Assembly (NCBI GenBank): GCA_021324575.1
Contig: JAJPIW010000032.1
Span: 1-64,000, forward strand
Length of the DNA stretch: 64,000 nt
Reading direction: 5' to 3'
Origin: Intrasporangiaceae bacterium
GTDB lineage: Bacteria > Actinomycetota > Actinomycetes > Actinomycetales > Dermatophilaceae
This document shows, piece by piece, positions 10,520 to 20,329 of the stretch; position 1 is the first letter of the stretch, and each line of letters begins with the position of its first letter. Under the pieces are notes generated by a model. The model was not told the origin of the DNA. It ran no database searches and was given only the letters and a program-made list of their open reading frames with translations. The position numbers and the translations under genes are program-made.

Positions 10520-12724
10520 ATGACCGATGTCGACAGGGGTGAGCAGCTCGAGCTGCTCACCCCTGTCGTGTCCGCCCGTTCGGCCGCCCGCGACGGAGCC
10601 GCAGCAGCCAAGCGCAAGGCGGCGGCGCCACTGGCGGCGGTCGACCCGGTCGCCTCGGTCTGGGTCGACACCGGGCTGGCCCACCTCGACCGGCCGTTCG
10701 ACTACGCGGTGCCCGCGTCGATGACAGCCGATGCCGTGCCCGGCGCCCGGGTCAAGGTCCGGTTCGCCGGTCAGGACCTGGACGGGTTCGTCGTGTCCCG
10801 GTCCGCCGTGGCCGCTCACGACGGTCGGCTCACGCCGATCCGCAAGGTCGTCTCACCCGAGCCGGTGCTCACCCCGCATCTGCTCGCGGTCGCGCAGGCC
10901 CTCGCCGCCGACAAGGCCGGGACGGTCGGGGACGTCCTGCGGCTCGCGATCCCGCCGCGTCATGCGGCCGCCGAGAAGGCACTCCCCGTCGAGCCGCCCG
11001 CGTCCCCCGGCGGAGGGTCGGAGGTCTCCGCCCACCTGTCCGGGTCCTCACCCTGGCTCCCGTATGCCGCGGCGCGCGCCTTCCTGGGCCACCTCGCCTC
11101 CGGGGGCGCGCCCGGGGCGTCCTGGCTGGCCCTGCCCGGCGTCGTCGACCCGCTGTCGGACTGGCCGGCCGCCCTCGCGGACGCCGCCGTCACTGCCGCT
11201 GCCGCGGGCCGAGGGGTGGTGGTCGTCCTCCCGGACCATCGTGACGTGACCCGGGTCGAGGCGGCGCTCAAGGCGCTCCCGGGCTGCCCGGCATACGTCC
11301 GGCTCACCGCTGACCAAGGACCTCAGGCGCGGTGGACCGCGTGGCTGAAGGCCCTGCGCGGGCACGTCCGGATCGTCGTGGGGACGCGGGCCGCGGCCTT
11401 CGCGCCGGTGCGCGACCTCGGGCTGGTCGCGTGGTGGGACGACGGCGACGACCTGCTCGAGGAGCCGCGGGCGCCCTATCCGCACGTGCGTGACGTCCTC
11501 ACGACCCGGGCGCGCGAGGCGGGCGCCGCTGTGCTCTCGGCCGGGTTCAGTCGCACGGTCGCGGTCGAGGCGCTCGTCGAGTCCGGTGCGCTGGCCCGTC
11601 TCGAGGCGCCGCGCGAAGCCGTGCGCCGGGCCGCGCCGCTCGTCCGGGTTGCCGGCACCGAGGCCGACCTCGCCCGCGACCCGGCCGCGGCCAGTGCGCA
11701 CCTGCCATCGGTGGCCTGGGAGGCCGCCCGGGCGGCCCTGGCCGTCGGGCCGGTCCTCGTCCAGGTTCCGCGGCGCGGCTACCTCCCCTCGATGTCCTGC
11801 CTCACCTGTCGCCGGCCGGCTCGGTGTGCCGTCTGCGCCGGTCCGGTCGGGCTGACGTCCGGCTCCTCGGTGCCGCAGTGTCGGTGGTGCGCCCGCCCGG
11901 TCGTCGAGTTCACCTGCCCGCACTGCGGTGGCCACGGCCTGCGGGCCGCGGTGACGGGCGCGCGACGGACGGCCGAAGAGCTGGGCCGGGCGTTCCGCGG
12001 AGTCCCGGTCCACACCAGCGGCTCGGGTCAGGTGCTGGCCTCGGTGGCCGCCGCACCATCGCTCGTCATCGCCACACCGGGGGCCGAGCCGGTCGCCGAC
12101 GGAGGGTATGCCGCGTGCCTCCTCCTCGATGCCTGGGCCAGCCTGGACCGACCGACCCTCGACGCAGGGGAGGAGGCGCTGCGTCGGTGGCTGGCCGCGG
12201 CCGCCCTGGTCCGTCCTCGTGGCGGGTCGCCGAGGTCGCCGGAGGGTCGGGTCGTCCTCGTGGGGGCGCCCACCCACACGCCCGTTCCTGCGGTCGAGGC
12301 GCTCGTGCGCTGGGACCCGGGCTGGTTCGCCGGGCGCGAGCTGGCCGACCGTTCGGCGCTGGGGCTGCCCCCGCGTCGACGAGCGGCCGTCGTGCAGGGC
12401 GAGCGTTCGGTCGTCGCCGGGTTCCTCGAGGGGCTGGACCTGCCGGGCGAGGTCGTCGTCCTCGGACCGACGCCGGTGGGGGAACCTGCTGGTCAGGCCG
12501 CAGGACGGCCGACCCCGCCGCAGGCCCGGGCGACCCTCCTCGCCCCGCGTGCCGCGTCGCCGGACCCAGGTTCACCCGCCGGCGCTCCAAGCGCTGGTCC
12601 ACACGCCGGCGCTGCGGGCGGCGACGCCCTGGCGGCCGCCCTCCGCCGGGGGAGAGCCGCCCGCAGCGCCCGCAAGGAGGGCGGCGGTCTCACCGTCCGC
12701 CTCGACCCGCGCGACCTCGGCTGA
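10520..12724 (+). CDS. priA: Primosomal protein N' (PriA-like), helicase-degenerate
   Basis: PriA helps restart stalled replication forks. The 734-residue product has the N-terminal PriA 3'-DNA-binding region (SVWVDTGLAHLDRPFDYAVP near residue 45) and a zinc-binding cysteine cluster (CLTCRRPARCAVC, CRWC, CPHC). As in other actinobacterial PriA proteins, no Walker A GKT loop is visible, so it is probably not an active helicase. TAGGTT ends 7 nt before the ATG, so the mRNA may be leaderless. Codons 4-17 contain a 38-bp perfect palindrome. A later GTG at 10569, just past the palindrome, is an alternative start. Confidence 0.88.
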   Translation: MTDVDRGEQLELLTPVVSARSAARDGAAAAKRKAAAPLAAVDPVASVWVDTGLAHLDRPFDYAVPASMTADAVPGARVKVRFAGQDLDGFVVSRSAVAAHDGRLTPIRKVVSPEPVLTPHLLAVAQALAADKAGTVGDVLRLAIPPRHAAAEKALPVEPPASPGGGSEVSAHLSGSSPWLPYAAARAFLGHLASGGAPGASWLALPGVVDPLSDWPAALADAAVTAAAAGRGVVVVLPDHRDVTRVEAALKALPGCPAYVRLTADQGPQARWTAWLKALRGHVRIVVGTRAAAFAPVRDLGLVAWWDDGDDLLEEPRAPYPHVRDVLTTRAREAGAAVLSAGFSRTVAVEALVESGALARLEAPREAVRRAAPLVRVAGTEADLARDPAAASAHLPSVAWEAARAALAVGPVLVQVPRRGYLPSMSCLTCRRPARCAVCAGPVGLTSGSSVPQCRWCARPVVEFTCPHCGGHGLRAAVTGARRTAEELGRAFRGVPVHTSGSGQVLASVAAAPSLVIATPGAEPVADGGYAACLLLDAWASLDRPTLDAGEEALRRWLAAAALVRPRGGSPRSPEGRVVLVGAPTHTPVPAVEALVRWDPGWFAGRELADRSALGLPPRRRAAVVQGERSVVAGFLEGLDLPGEVVVLGPTPVGEPAGQAAGRPTPPQARATLLAPRAASPDPGSPAGAPSAGPHAGAAGGDALAAALRRGRAARSARKEGGGLTVRLDPRDLG
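10531..10568. repeat. 38-bp perfect palindrome at the 5' end of priA
   Basis: CGACAGGGGTGAGCAGCTC is followed with no spacer by its exact reverse complement. The element falls within codons 4-17 of priA as annotated and could form a long hairpin in the mRNA or a cruciform in DNA. It could instead be the metK terminator if translation starts at GTG 10569. Confidence 0.9.
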
Positions 12725-12730
12725 GCGCCC

Positions 12731-12767
12731 CCTCCCGGTGTCCGCCGGACCGCAACCGGGAGGCTTT
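12731..12767 (+). terminator. Intrinsic terminator of priA
   Basis: CCTCCCGG and CCGGGAGG form an 8-bp stem with a 17-nt loop followed by CTTT, just after the priA stop. The T tract is short, as often in high-GC genomes. Confidence 0.55.
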
Positions 12768-12845
12768 CTGCGCCGGGGCGCGCAAGCCGACCACCGGCGC
12801 GGAGGTCTCTGCGCCGGTGGTCGGCCGTTGCGCCGGGGCGCAGAA
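12766..12845. repeat. Nested inverted repeats between priA and def
   Basis: The outer arms TTCTGCGCCGGGGCGC and GCGCCGGGGCGCAGAA pair with two mismatches. They enclose a perfect 14-bp pair, CCGACCACCGGCGC and GCGCCGGTGGTCGG, with a 10-nt loop. It is a large potential cruciform in the 211-bp gap. Terminator or repeat element are both possible. Confidence 0.7.
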
Positions 12846-12935
12846 GAGCGAGCACCCGCGGGGTGTCAGGCGTGGCTGCCGCGAGGCCCGAGGGTGCTGG
12901 GTAGGCGCGGCCCCGGTCGACCTAGACTGACCGCC

Positions 12936-13481
12936 GTGTCGATCCAGAACATCCGTCTCTTCGGCGACCCAGTCCTGCGGACGCCCGCGGACGAGGTCGT
13001 CACCTTCGACAAGGAGCTGCGCACCCTCGTCAAGGACCTCACCGACACCATGCTCGACGCCCCGGGCGCCGGCCTGGCCGCCCCGCAGATCGGGGTCGGC
13101 CTGCGCGTCTTCACCTACAACGTGGACGGGATCGTCGGCCACCTGATCAACCCCGACCTGACGCTCTCGGAGGAGGAGCAGTTCGGGCCCGAGGGGTGCC
13201 TCTCCTTCCCAGGGATGAAGTTCGACTGCCGCCGGGCCCTGTCCGTCGTGGCACGCGGAGTCAACCAGTGGGGCGAGCCGGTGTTCCTCGAGGGCTCCGA
13301 GCTGCTCGCCCGAGCCGTGCAGCACGAGACCGACCACCTCGACGGGATCCTGTTCATCGACCGGCTCGACGCGGTGGCTCGCAAGGAGGCGATGCGGATG
13401 ATCCGGGAGGCGCGAACCATCGGCCAGGCCGCCCCGACGGTCAGGGTGAGCCCGCACGCGACCTTCGGCCGTGGGCTGTAG
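12936..13481 (+). CDS. def: Peptide deformylase
   Basis: It removes the formyl group from new N-terminal methionines. The 181-residue protein has all three family motifs: GAGLAAPQIG, EGCLSFPG (metal-binding Cys) and the metal site QHETDHLDG. TAGACT at 12923-12928 ends 7 nt before the GTG, so translation probably starts on a leaderless mRNA; the longer ORF in the track is not used. It is followed by fmt, which acts on the same formyl-methionine cycle. Confidence 0.95.
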   Translation: MSIQNIRLFGDPVLRTPADEVVTFDKELRTLVKDLTDTMLDAPGAGLAAPQIGVGLRVFTYNVDGIVGHLINPDLTLSEEEQFGPEGCLSFPGMKFDCRRALSVVARGVNQWGEPVFLEGSELLARAVQHETDHLDGILFIDRLDAVARKEAMRMIREARTIGQAAPTVRVSPHATFGRGL

Positions 13482-13487
13482 GTCCCG

Positions 13488-14426
13488 GTGCGTCTCGTCT
13501 TCGCTGGAACCCCGGCACCTGCCGTTCCCTCCTTGCTGGCCCTGCTCGACTCCTCGCACGAGGTCGTGGCCGTCGTCACCCGGCCCGACGCGCCCGCCGG
13601 TCGCGGGCGCCGGCTCCAGCCCTCGCCGGTCCGGGAGACTGCGGAGGCGCACGGCATACCGGTCCTCGCCCCGACGTCTCCCAAGGACGGGGACTTCCAG
13701 GCCACCCTGCGCGACCTGGCTCCGGACGTCTGCCCGGTCGTCGCCTACGGCGCGCTCATCCCGCCGCCCGCGCTCGACATCCCGCGGCACGGCTGGGTCA
13801 ACCTGCACTTCTCGCTGCTGCCCGCGTGGCGGGGTGCGGCACCCGTCCAACGGGCCGTCATCGCCGGCGACGAGGTCACCGGGGCCAGCACCTTCCGGAT
13901 CGAGGCGGGCCTGGACACCGGTCCGGTCTTCGGCGCGATGACCGAGACGGTGCAGCCGAGCGACACCGCCGGCACCTTGCTCGGGCGGCTGGCCGAGCGG
14001 GGAGCCGGGCTGCTCGTCGCCACGATGGACGGGATCGCCGACGGCTCCCTCATCCCCGTGCCGCAGCCGGGGGAGGGCGTGTCGCTGGCCCCGAAGATCG
14101 AGGTCGCCGACGCCCAGATCCGGTGGGCGGTTCCGGCGTATGCCGTGGACCGGCTGGTCCGTGGCTGCACGCCGGCGCCCGGTGCCTGGACCACCCTGCG
14201 CGGGGAGCGGGTCAAGGTCGGTCCGGTACGGGTCGACGGCGGACTCGGCCTTGCGCTCGCCGCTGGCGAGCTCGGCGTGACCAAGTCGGCGGTGCGGGTC
14301 GGGACGGGGTCCGGCGTCGTCGTCCTGGGCGAGGTGCAGCCGCATGGCAAGCGTCCGATGCCGGCAGCCGACTGGGCACGCGGGGTCCGGATCGAGCCGG
14401 GGGAGAGGTTCCAGGCCGATGCCTGA
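13488..14426 (+). CDS. fmt: Methionyl-tRNA formyltransferase
   Basis: It formylates initiator Met-tRNA. The 312-residue protein starts with [16 protein letters not shown] and shows the catalytic block [17 protein letters not shown] near residue 107, followed by the C-terminal tRNA-binding domain. A GTG start lies 6 nt after the def stop. The rsmB start overlaps its end by 8 nt. Confidence 0.96.
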   Translation: MRLVFAGTPAPAVPSLLALLDSSHEVVAVVTRPDAPAGRGRRLQPSPVRETAEAHGIPVLAPTSPKDGDFQATLRDLAPDVCPVVAYGALIPPPALDIPRHGWVNLHFSLLPAWRGAAPVQRAVIAGDEVTGASTFRIEAGLDTGPVFGAMTETVQPSDTAGTLLGRLAERGAGLLVATMDGIADGSLIPVPQPGEGVSLAPKIEVADAQIRWAVPAYAVDRLVRGCTPAPGAWTTLRGERVKVGPVRVDGGLGLALAAGELGVTKSAVRVGTGSGVVVLGEVQPHGKRPMPAADWARGVRIEPGERFQADA

Positions 14427-15915
14427 GCGTCCTCGGCGGCCACAGCGGTCTGCGACCCGGCCCACCGACCGCGGGCGACGCGGCGACCCGGCCCGGCTCG
14501 CGGCATACACCCTGCTGCGGGCGGTCGACGACGGTGCCTACGCCAACCTCGAGCTGCCACATGTGTTGCGCCGCAACCGGATCGACGGCCGCGACGCGGC
14601 GTTCGCGACCGAGCTGGCGTTCGGGACGATCCGCTGGCAAGGGCTCTACGACCGGTTCATCGCGCTCGCCGCCAACCGCCCCGTGGAGCGACTCGACCCC
14701 GGGGTTCGCGACACGCTCCGGCTCGGCGCGCACCAGCTCTTCGGGATGCGGGTGCCCGAGCACGCCGCCGCCGACCAGACCGTCGCGCTCGCGCGCCAGG
14801 TCAACGGCGCCGGCGCCGCCGGCCTGGTCAACGCCGTCATGCGGCGTCTGTCCGAGCGGTCGCGGGAGGCCTGGGTGGCCACCGTCGTCACCGAGACGGA
14901 CCCGGTGACGGCACTCGCCGTGCGCGAGTCCCACCCCGAGTGGCTCGTCCGTGCCCTCCGTCAGGCGCTGCTCGGCCACGGAACCTCGACAGCAGAGTCC
15001 GTTGGCGATGACCTCGCGCGGCTCGTCGAGGTCGACAACGAGGCGCCCAAGGTGTCGCTCGTCGCCCGGCCAGGACTGGCGACGGTGGATGAGCTCGTCG
15101 ACGGGGGCGCCGAACCCAGTGCGCTGTCCCGGGTGGGTGCCGTTCTCCCGCAAGGCGATCCGAGCTCGCTGCCCGGTGTCCGGGACGGGCGGGCTGCCGT
15201 TCAGGACGAGGGGTCCCAGCTGGTCGCGCTCGCGCTGGCAGCTGCGAGCACCTCGGTCTCCGGGTCGGCGGCCGGACGCTGGCTCGACCTGTGCGCGGGT
15301 CCGGGCGGCAAGGCCGGGCTACTCGCAGGGCTCGCCGCCGAAGCCGGCGCCGATCTCGTGGCGAACGAGGTGAGCCCACACCGCGCGGACCTCGTCCGGC
15401 AGTCGCTGCGCGCCGCCACCGCCGCGGCTCGACGTGTGGGCCGGACCGTCGAGGTGCGCACGGGAGACGGGCGGCTGATCGGCGAGGACGAGCCCGCGGC
15501 ATACGAGAGGGTGCTCGTCGACGCTCCCTGCACCGGACTGGGCGCGCTCCGGCGTCGGCCCGAGGCCCGCTGGCGACGGCAGCCCGCCGATCTCGCCGAG
15601 CTCGGCCCGCTGCAGCGCGACCTGCTCGCCTCGGCCCTGGACGCCACGGCCTTGGGCGGGGTGGTCGGCTACGCGACGTGCAGCCCGCACCTGTCCGAGA
15701 CGACGTTCGTCGTGCGCGACACGGTCAAGCGCCGCGACGACGTCGAGATCGTCGACGCGCGACCCCTCTTCACCGCTACTGACGGGTTGCCGATCCCGGA
15801 GCTGGGGGAAGGGCCGTTCGTCCAGCTCTGGCCGCATGTCCACGGGACGGACGGGATGTTCTTCGCCCTACTCCGCAAAGTCGTTCCGGGCGCGCCGCGG
15901 GACTCGCGCCGATAG
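14419..15915 (+). CDS. rsmB: 16S rRNA m5C methyltransferase (RsmB/Sun family)
   Basis: It methylates a cytosine in 16S rRNA (C967 in E. coli). The 498-residue product has an N-terminal NusB-like RNA-binding domain (residues ~25-150) and a Rossmann methyltransferase domain with [14 protein letters not shown], the catalytic [12 protein letters not shown] and [10 protein letters not shown]. The ATG at 14419 follows GGGAGAGG and overlaps the fmt stop, so it was preferred over the upstream start in the track. Confidence 0.93.
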   Translation: MPERPRRPQRSATRPTDRGRRGDPARLAAYTLLRAVDDGAYANLELPHVLRRNRIDGRDAAFATELAFGTIRWQGLYDRFIALAANRPVERLDPGVRDTLRLGAHQLFGMRVPEHAAADQTVALARQVNGAGAAGLVNAVMRRLSERSREAWVATVVTETDPVTALAVRESHPEWLVRALRQALLGHGTSTAESVGDDLARLVEVDNEAPKVSLVARPGLATVDELVDGGAEPSALSRVGAVLPQGDPSSLPGVRDGRAAVQDEGSQLVALALAAASTSVSGSAAGRWLDLCAGPGGKAGLLAGLAAEAGADLVANEVSPHRADLVRQSLRAATAAARRVGRTVEVRTGDGRLIGEDEPAAYERVLVDAPCTGLGALRRRPEARWRRQPADLAELGPLQRDLLASALDATALGGVVGYATCSPHLSETTFVVRDTVKRRDDVEIVDARPLFTATDGLPIPELGEGPFVQLWPHVHGTDGMFFALLRKVVPGAPRDSRR

Positions 15916-15924
15916 GGTGGCGCC

Positions 15925-16581
15925 GTGTTGATCTCCCCGAGCATCCTGTCCGCAGACTTCGCCAACCTCCAGGCCGAGCTGGACCTCATCTCGACCGCGG
16001 ACTGGGCGCACGTGGACGTCATGGACAACCACTTCGTCCCCAACCTGACCCTCGGGCTGCCGATCGTCGAGGCGCTGCTCAAGGTGTCGCCGATCCCCCT
16101 CGACTGTCACCTGATGATCGACGACCCCGACCGCTGGGCCCCGCCGTACGCGGAGGCCGGCGCGAAGTCGGTGACCTTCCACATCGAGGCCGTCAAGGAC
16201 CCCGTCGCCACCGCCCGGGCGATCCGCGCGGCCGGTGCGCGCGCCGCGATGGCGGTCAAGCCCGGGACCCCGTTCGAGCCGTATGCCGACCTGTTGCCCG
16301 AGCTGGACATGGTTCTTGTCATGACGGTGGAGCCGGGCTTCGGCGGCCAGTCGTTCATGGCCGACCAGATGCCCAAGGTGCGGGCCGTCCGCGAGGCGGT
16401 CAGCCGGCACGGCGGTGACATCTGGATCCAGGTCGACGGCGGGGTGTCCGCCAAGACCATCGAGCAGTGCGCCGAGGCCGGCGCCGACGTGTTCGTCGCC
16501 GGGTCCGCGGTCTACGGGGCCGCCGACGCCATCGAGGCGATCAGCACGCTGCGCCAGCTCGCCACCAGCCACGCGCACTGA
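15925..16581 (+). CDS. rpe: Ribulose-phosphate 3-epimerase
   Basis: It interconverts ribulose 5-phosphate and xylulose 5-phosphate in the pentose phosphate pathway. The 218-residue TIM barrel has [45 protein letters not shown] and VDGGV motifs. TAGGGT (15913-15918) ends 6 nt before the GTG, so the mRNA is probably leaderless. Its product feeds ribulose 5-phosphate to the rib operon just downstream. Confidence 0.96.
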   Translation: MLISPSILSADFANLQAELDLISTADWAHVDVMDNHFVPNLTLGLPIVEALLKVSPIPLDCHLMIDDPDRWAPPYAEAGAKSVTFHIEAVKDPVATARAIRAAGARAAMAVKPGTPFEPYADLLPELDMVLVMTVEPGFGGQSFMADQMPKVRAVREAVSRHGGDIWIQVDGGVSAKTIEQCAEAGADVFVAGSAVYGAADAIEAISTLRQLATSHAH

Positions 16582-16646
16582 CCGCCCGGGTCCGCCCGAA
16601 GGGTGAGAACCCGGACACACGGCATACGGGCTGCCCACGAGGCGGC

Positions 16647-16652
16647 ATACGA
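16647..16652 (+). promoter_or_regulatory. -10 box of the rib operon
   Basis: TACGAT lies 6 nt before the 5' end of the FMN riboswitch. It is embedded in the word GGCATACGAT, and the same arrangement precedes the second riboswitch at 20320-20325. Confidence 0.5.
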
Positions 16653-16658
16653 TGTCGG

Positions 16659-16785
16659 CACGTGCTCCGGGGTCGGTGCAACTCCGAACCGGCGGTAACA
16701 GTCCGCGACCCGGCCGCAGCCAGCGGCCGGTTGACGAGGTGCAACTCCTCGACCGACGGTGAAAGTCCGGATGGTAGGCAGCACG
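16659..16785 (+). promoter_or_regulatory. FMN riboswitch upstream of ribD
   Basis: The conserved RFN-element segments are all present: GGGGTCGGTG, CCGAACCGGCGGTAACAGTCCGCGAC, and CCGACGGTGAAAGTCCGGATGGTAGGCAGCACG closing with the 5' CACGTGCTCC. It binds FMN and shuts off riboflavin synthesis. No T-tract terminator follows; a hairpin at 16811-16847 (GTGGGTTCGG..., ...CGACCCAC) may be the expression platform. It differs from the copy at 20330-20456 at only four positions. Confidence 0.95.
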
Positions 16786-16810
16786 AGCCCGAGGCGCGTT
16801 GGCGTCGCGG

Positions 16811-16847
16811 GTGGGTTCGGCAGCGTCATCCGGCGACGCCGACCCAC
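16811..16847 (+). other. Hairpin between riboswitch and ribD
   Basis: GTGGGTTCGGCAGCGTC pairs with GACGCCGACCCAC with two bulged bases. It lies about 50 nt before the ribD start and has no U run, so it may be part of the riboswitch expression platform rather than an intrinsic terminator. Confidence 0.35.
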
Positions 16848-16894
16848 CGTCCACCTCCCGGAGCCCGACCGCAGATGTCGAGGCACGAGGACAG

Positions 16895-17902
16895 ATGGAC
16901 GACCAGGAAGCCATGCGCGAGGCGCTGCGCGCTGCCCGGCTCGGGGTCGAGGCGGACCCCAACCCGCGGGTGGGCTGCCTCATCGTCCCCGATGACGGGA
17001 CGGCGCCGGTGCTCGGATGGCACCAGGGTGCAGGTACCCCACACGCGGAAGCCGACGCGCTGTCGCGTGCTGGAAGGCGAGCACGAGGGGCCACGGCCTA
17101 CGTCACCCTCGAGCCCTGCGCCCACCACGGGCGGACCGGTCCCTGCGCCGGGCAGCTTGTGGCCGCCGGGGTCCGACGGGTCGTCTACGCCGTTCCTGAC
17201 CCGAACCCGCAGGCGGCCGGCGGCGCGGCGTACCTGCGGGCACATGGTGTGGAGGTTCTCGAGGGCGTTCTCCGGCTGGAGGCCGAGGAGGTCAACGCCA
17301 GCTGGCTGCACCTGCAGCAGACCGGGCGCCCCTGGGTCGTGGCCAAGACCGCCTGCTCGCTGGACGGCCGGGTGGCCGCAGCCGACGGCTCGAGCCGATG
17401 GGTCACGGGGGCCGCCGCGCGAGCCGATGCCCATCGACTCCGGGCGCGAAGCGGGGCCATCGTCGTCGGCTCCGGGACCGTCGTCGCCGACGACCCGCAC
17501 CTGACCGTCCGAGGCCCGGACGGAACCCTCGCAGACCGGCAGCCGTTGCGGGTCGTCGTCGGCCACCGTCCGCCTGCCGCCGGCGCCCGGATCCTCGACG
17601 ACGCCGCCAGCACCCTGCACCTGCCGACCCACGACCCGGTCGCCGTCCTCGCGGCCCTGACCGCCCGCGGCGTCCACCGGGTCCTCGTCGAGGGCGGCCC
17701 CACCGTGACGACAGCCTTCCTGCGCGCCGGCCTCGTCGACGAGGTCGTCGCCTACGTGGCGCCCGTCCTGCTCGGTGCCGGGCCGCTCGCCGTCTCCGAC
17801 CTGGGCATCACGACCATCACCGACGCCGTCCGGCTCACCCCGACCGACGTCACCGTCCTGTCGCCCGATGTCCGCATCACCTCCCGACCAGAAAGGACCT
17901 GA
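16895..17902 (+). CDS. ribD: Bifunctional riboflavin biosynthesis deaminase/reductase
   Basis: It deaminates and then reduces the pyrimidine intermediate of riboflavin synthesis. The 335-residue product has the N-terminal cytidine-deaminase-like zinc site (HAEADAL, then EPCAHHGRTGPC) and a C-terminal reductase domain (KTACSLDGRVAAADGSSRWVTG, LVEGGPTV). The ATG at 16895 follows CGAGGACAG and was chosen because residues before it in the track lie in the leader RNA. It is the first gene after the FMN riboswitch. Confidence 0.95.
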   Translation: MDDQEAMREALRAARLGVEADPNPRVGCLIVPDDGTAPVLGWHQGAGTPHAEADALSRAGRRARGATAYVTLEPCAHHGRTGPCAGQLVAAGVRRVVYAVPDPNPQAAGGAAYLRAHGVEVLEGVLRLEAEEVNASWLHLQQTGRPWVVAKTACSLDGRVAAADGSSRWVTGAAARADAHRLRARSGAIVVGSGTVVADDPHLTVRGPDGTLADRQPLRVVVGHRPPAAGARILDDAASTLHLPTHDPVAVLAALTARGVHRVLVEGGPTVTTAFLRAGLVDEVVAYVAPVLLGAGPLAVSDLGITTITDAVRLTPTDVTVLSPDVRITSRPERT

Positions 17903-17906
17903 CCGC

Positions 17907-18521
17907 ATGTTCACCGGAATCGTCGAGGAGCTCGGCTCCGTCACCGAGATCTCGCCGGCAGCCGACTCCAGCCGGCTCACCGTGCGGGGGCAGCTCGTCA
18001 CCTCCGACGCCCAGCCCGGGGCATCGATCGCCGTCAACGGTGTCTGCCTCACGGTGACCCGGCTGGACGGCGCGGACTTCACCGTCGACGTGATGGCCGA
18101 GACGCTGAGGCGTTCCACGCTCGGCAGCCTGCGGGCCGGTGACCCGGTCAACCTCGAGCGGGCGATGCGCGCTGACGGCCGGTTCGGCGGTCACGTCGTC
18201 CAGGGGCACGTCGACGGCACGGCGACGCTCCTCGAACGGGAACCCGGCGACCGGTGGGAGGTCGTGCGACTGTCCCTGCCGGGTGCCCTCGCGGCATACG
18301 TCGTGGAGAAGGGCTCGGTGACCCTGGATGGGGTGAGCCTCACCGTGGCCGCCGTCGACGACGAGTCCCTGATCGTCTCGCTCATCCCCGAGACGCTCGC
18401 CCGGACGACCCTCGGGGCCCGAGCCGTCGGTGAGCAGGTCAACGTCGAGGTGGACGTTCTCGCCAAGTACGTCGAGCGCCTCCTCGCCGCCCGCTTCGAG
18501 GCGACGGGAGCACCGCAATGA
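17907..18521 (+). CDS. ribE: Riboflavin synthase alpha chain
   Basis: It dismutates two 6,7-dimethyl-8-ribityllumazine molecules to riboflavin. The 204-residue product begins MFTGIVEELG and consists of two homologous lumazine-binding repeats, each with a VNGVCLTV or LDGVSLTV motif. The ATG follows AAAGGA and lies 4 nt after the ribD stop; its end overlaps ribBA. Confidence 0.95.
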   Translation: MFTGIVEELGSVTEISPAADSSRLTVRGQLVTSDAQPGASIAVNGVCLTVTRLDGADFTVDVMAETLRRSTLGSLRAGDPVNLERAMRADGRFGGHVVQGHVDGTATLLEREPGDRWEVVRLSLPGALAAYVVEKGSVTLDGVSLTVAAVDDESLIVSLIPETLARTTLGARAVGEQVNVEVDVLAKYVERLLAARFEATGAPQ

Positions 18522-19810
18522 GCACCCGGACGAGCGCAGGGAGCACGATCGGCGACGCGCTCGACGCGCTCCGCAACGGGCGCCCGGTGCTCGTCAGCGA
18601 CGACGCCGACCGCGAGAACGAGGGCGACGTCGTGCTCGCGGCGGAGGGCCTGAGCACCGAGTGGCTGGGGTGGACCGTGCGGCACACCTCGGGGTACCTG
18701 TGCGCCCCGATGCCCGATGACGTCGCGGACCGGCTGGAGCTGCCGCTCATGGTGGCCCGCAACGAGGACAGCCTGCGCACGGCATACACCGTGTCCGTCG
18801 ACGCGCGCGAGGGGGTCACGACGGGCATCAGCGCCGCCGACCGCGCCCACACCGCGCGCCTGCTCGCGGACCCGGCGACCACCCCGGAGGATCTCGTCCG
18901 GCCGGGGCACATCCTGCCGCTTCGCGCCCGGCCCGGCGGCGTCCTCGAGCGACGCGGTCACACCGAGGCCGCCGTGGACCTGTGCCGGCTCGCCGGGCTG
19001 GCACCCGTCGCGGTCATCGGCGAGCTCGTCGAGGACGACGGATCGACGATGCGCAGCCCCGCGATCCACGACCTCGCTGCGGCGCATGACCTGCCGGTCA
19101 TCACGATCGCCCAGCTGGTCGTCCACCGGCTCCGCCACGACCGGGTCGAGCACGTGACGACGACGTCGCTGCCGACGCGGTACGGCGCGTTCACGGCCCA
19201 CGGCTTCCGCGACCTCCTCACCGGTGCCGAGCACCTGGCCCTCGTCGGCCCGGCCGGACTCACGGACCGCCCGCTCGTCCGGGTCCACTCCGAGTGCCTC
19301 ACCGGGGACGTCTTCGGGTCCCAGCGCTGCGACTGCGGGCCCCAGCTCGACGCCGCGCTGGGGATGGTGGCCGCCGAGGGCGGCTGCGTCGTCTACCTCC
19401 GCGGCCACGAGGGCCGGGGCGTCGGCCTGCTCGACAAGCTTCGCGCGTATGCCGTGCAGGACGCCGGTGCGGACACCGTCGACGCGCAGCTGGAGCTCGG
19501 CCTGCCGGTCGACGCGCGGGAGTACGGCGCCGCCGCCGCGGTCCTCAGCTGGCTCGGAGCCAAGTCGGTCCGTCTGCTGTCGAACAACCCCGCAAAGACC
19601 GACGGGCTCCGGGACCACGGCATCGCCGTCGCCGAGGTCGTGCCACTGCGCACGGCGCCGACCACGACCAACGCCCGGTACCTGCGCACCAAACGGGACC
19701 GGATGGGACACAACCTCGGGGCGATCGACCGCGGCCCCGACCGGCAGCCCGGCCCCGAGGCGGACCAAGGCGGTCACCACGCCGCACGACACGAGGAGCA
19801 CATCGCATGA
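18518..19810 (+). CDS. ribBA: DHBP synthase / GTP cyclohydrolase II fusion
   Basis: This fusion supplies both precursors of lumazine. The N-terminal half makes 3,4-dihydroxy-2-butanone 4-phosphate ([12 protein letters not shown] near residue 28, [11 protein letters not shown]). The C-terminal half opens GTP ([18 protein letters not shown] zinc site, [10 protein letters not shown]). At 430 residues it is full length, with a polar tail rich in His and Asp. It overlaps both ribE and ribH by ATGA, so translation is coupled. Confidence 0.95.
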   Translation: MSTRTSAGSTIGDALDALRNGRPVLVSDDADRENEGDVVLAAEGLSTEWLGWTVRHTSGYLCAPMPDDVADRLELPLMVARNEDSLRTAYTVSVDAREGVTTGISAADRAHTARLLADPATTPEDLVRPGHILPLRARPGGVLERRGHTEAAVDLCRLAGLAPVAVIGELVEDDGSTMRSPAIHDLAAAHDLPVITIAQLVVHRLRHDRVEHVTTTSLPTRYGAFTAHGFRDLLTGAEHLALVGPAGLTDRPLVRVHSECLTGDVFGSQRCDCGPQLDAALGMVAAEGGCVVYLRGHEGRGVGLLDKLRAYAVQDAGADTVDAQLELGLPVDAREYGAAAAVLSWLGAKSVRLLSNNPAKTDGLRDHGIAVAEVVPLRTAPTTTNARYLRTKRDRMGHNLGAIDRGPDRQPGPEADQGGHHAARHEEHIA

Positions 19811-20271
19811 GCGGCCACGGAGCACCCACGATCGCCGTCGACGGGACCGGCCTGCGCGCCGCGGTGGTCGCCGCCTCCTGGCACGAGCAGGTCATGGCCG
19901 GCCTGCTGGACGGCGCGGCCAGAGCACTGGCCGAGGCCGGTGTCGTCGACGTCACGACGGTCCGGGTCCCGGGAACCTTCGAGCTGCCCGTCGCCGCAGC
20001 CAGGCTCGCGGGAACCCACGACCTGGTCGTGGCGCTCGGGGTGGTCATCCGCGGTGGCACGCCGCACTTCGACTACGTCTGCCAGGCCGCAACGCTGGGC
20101 CTGACCGAGGTCGCCGTCCGCACCGGGGTGCCGGTGGGCTTCGGGGTCCTCACCTGCGACACCGAGGACCAGGCCCTCGACCGTGCCGGCCTGCCGGGCT
20201 CGGTCGAGGACAAGGGCCACGAGGCGGCCACCGCAGCGGTGGCGACAGCGCTCGCCCTGGGCACGGCCTGA
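19807..20271 (+). CDS. ribH: 6,7-dimethyl-8-ribityllumazine synthase
   Basis: It condenses the RibD/RibBA products into lumazine and assembles into icosahedral or pentameric shells. The 154-residue protein shows [20 protein letters not shown], the [13 protein letters not shown] catalytic loop and [11 protein letters not shown]. It ends the riboflavin operon; the second FMN riboswitch begins 58 nt later. Confidence 0.95.
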   Translation: MSGHGAPTIAVDGTGLRAAVVAASWHEQVMAGLLDGAARALAEAGVVDVTTVRVPGTFELPVAAARLAGTHDLVVALGVVIRGGTPHFDYVCQAATLGLTEVAVRTGVPVGFGVLTCDTEDQALDRAGLPGSVEDKGHEAATAAVATALALGTA

Positions 20272-20329
20272 GCCCCGAGCCACTCAGGCCGGCCTACCCG
20301 ATCACCCGGCGCGCGGCATACGATGTCCT

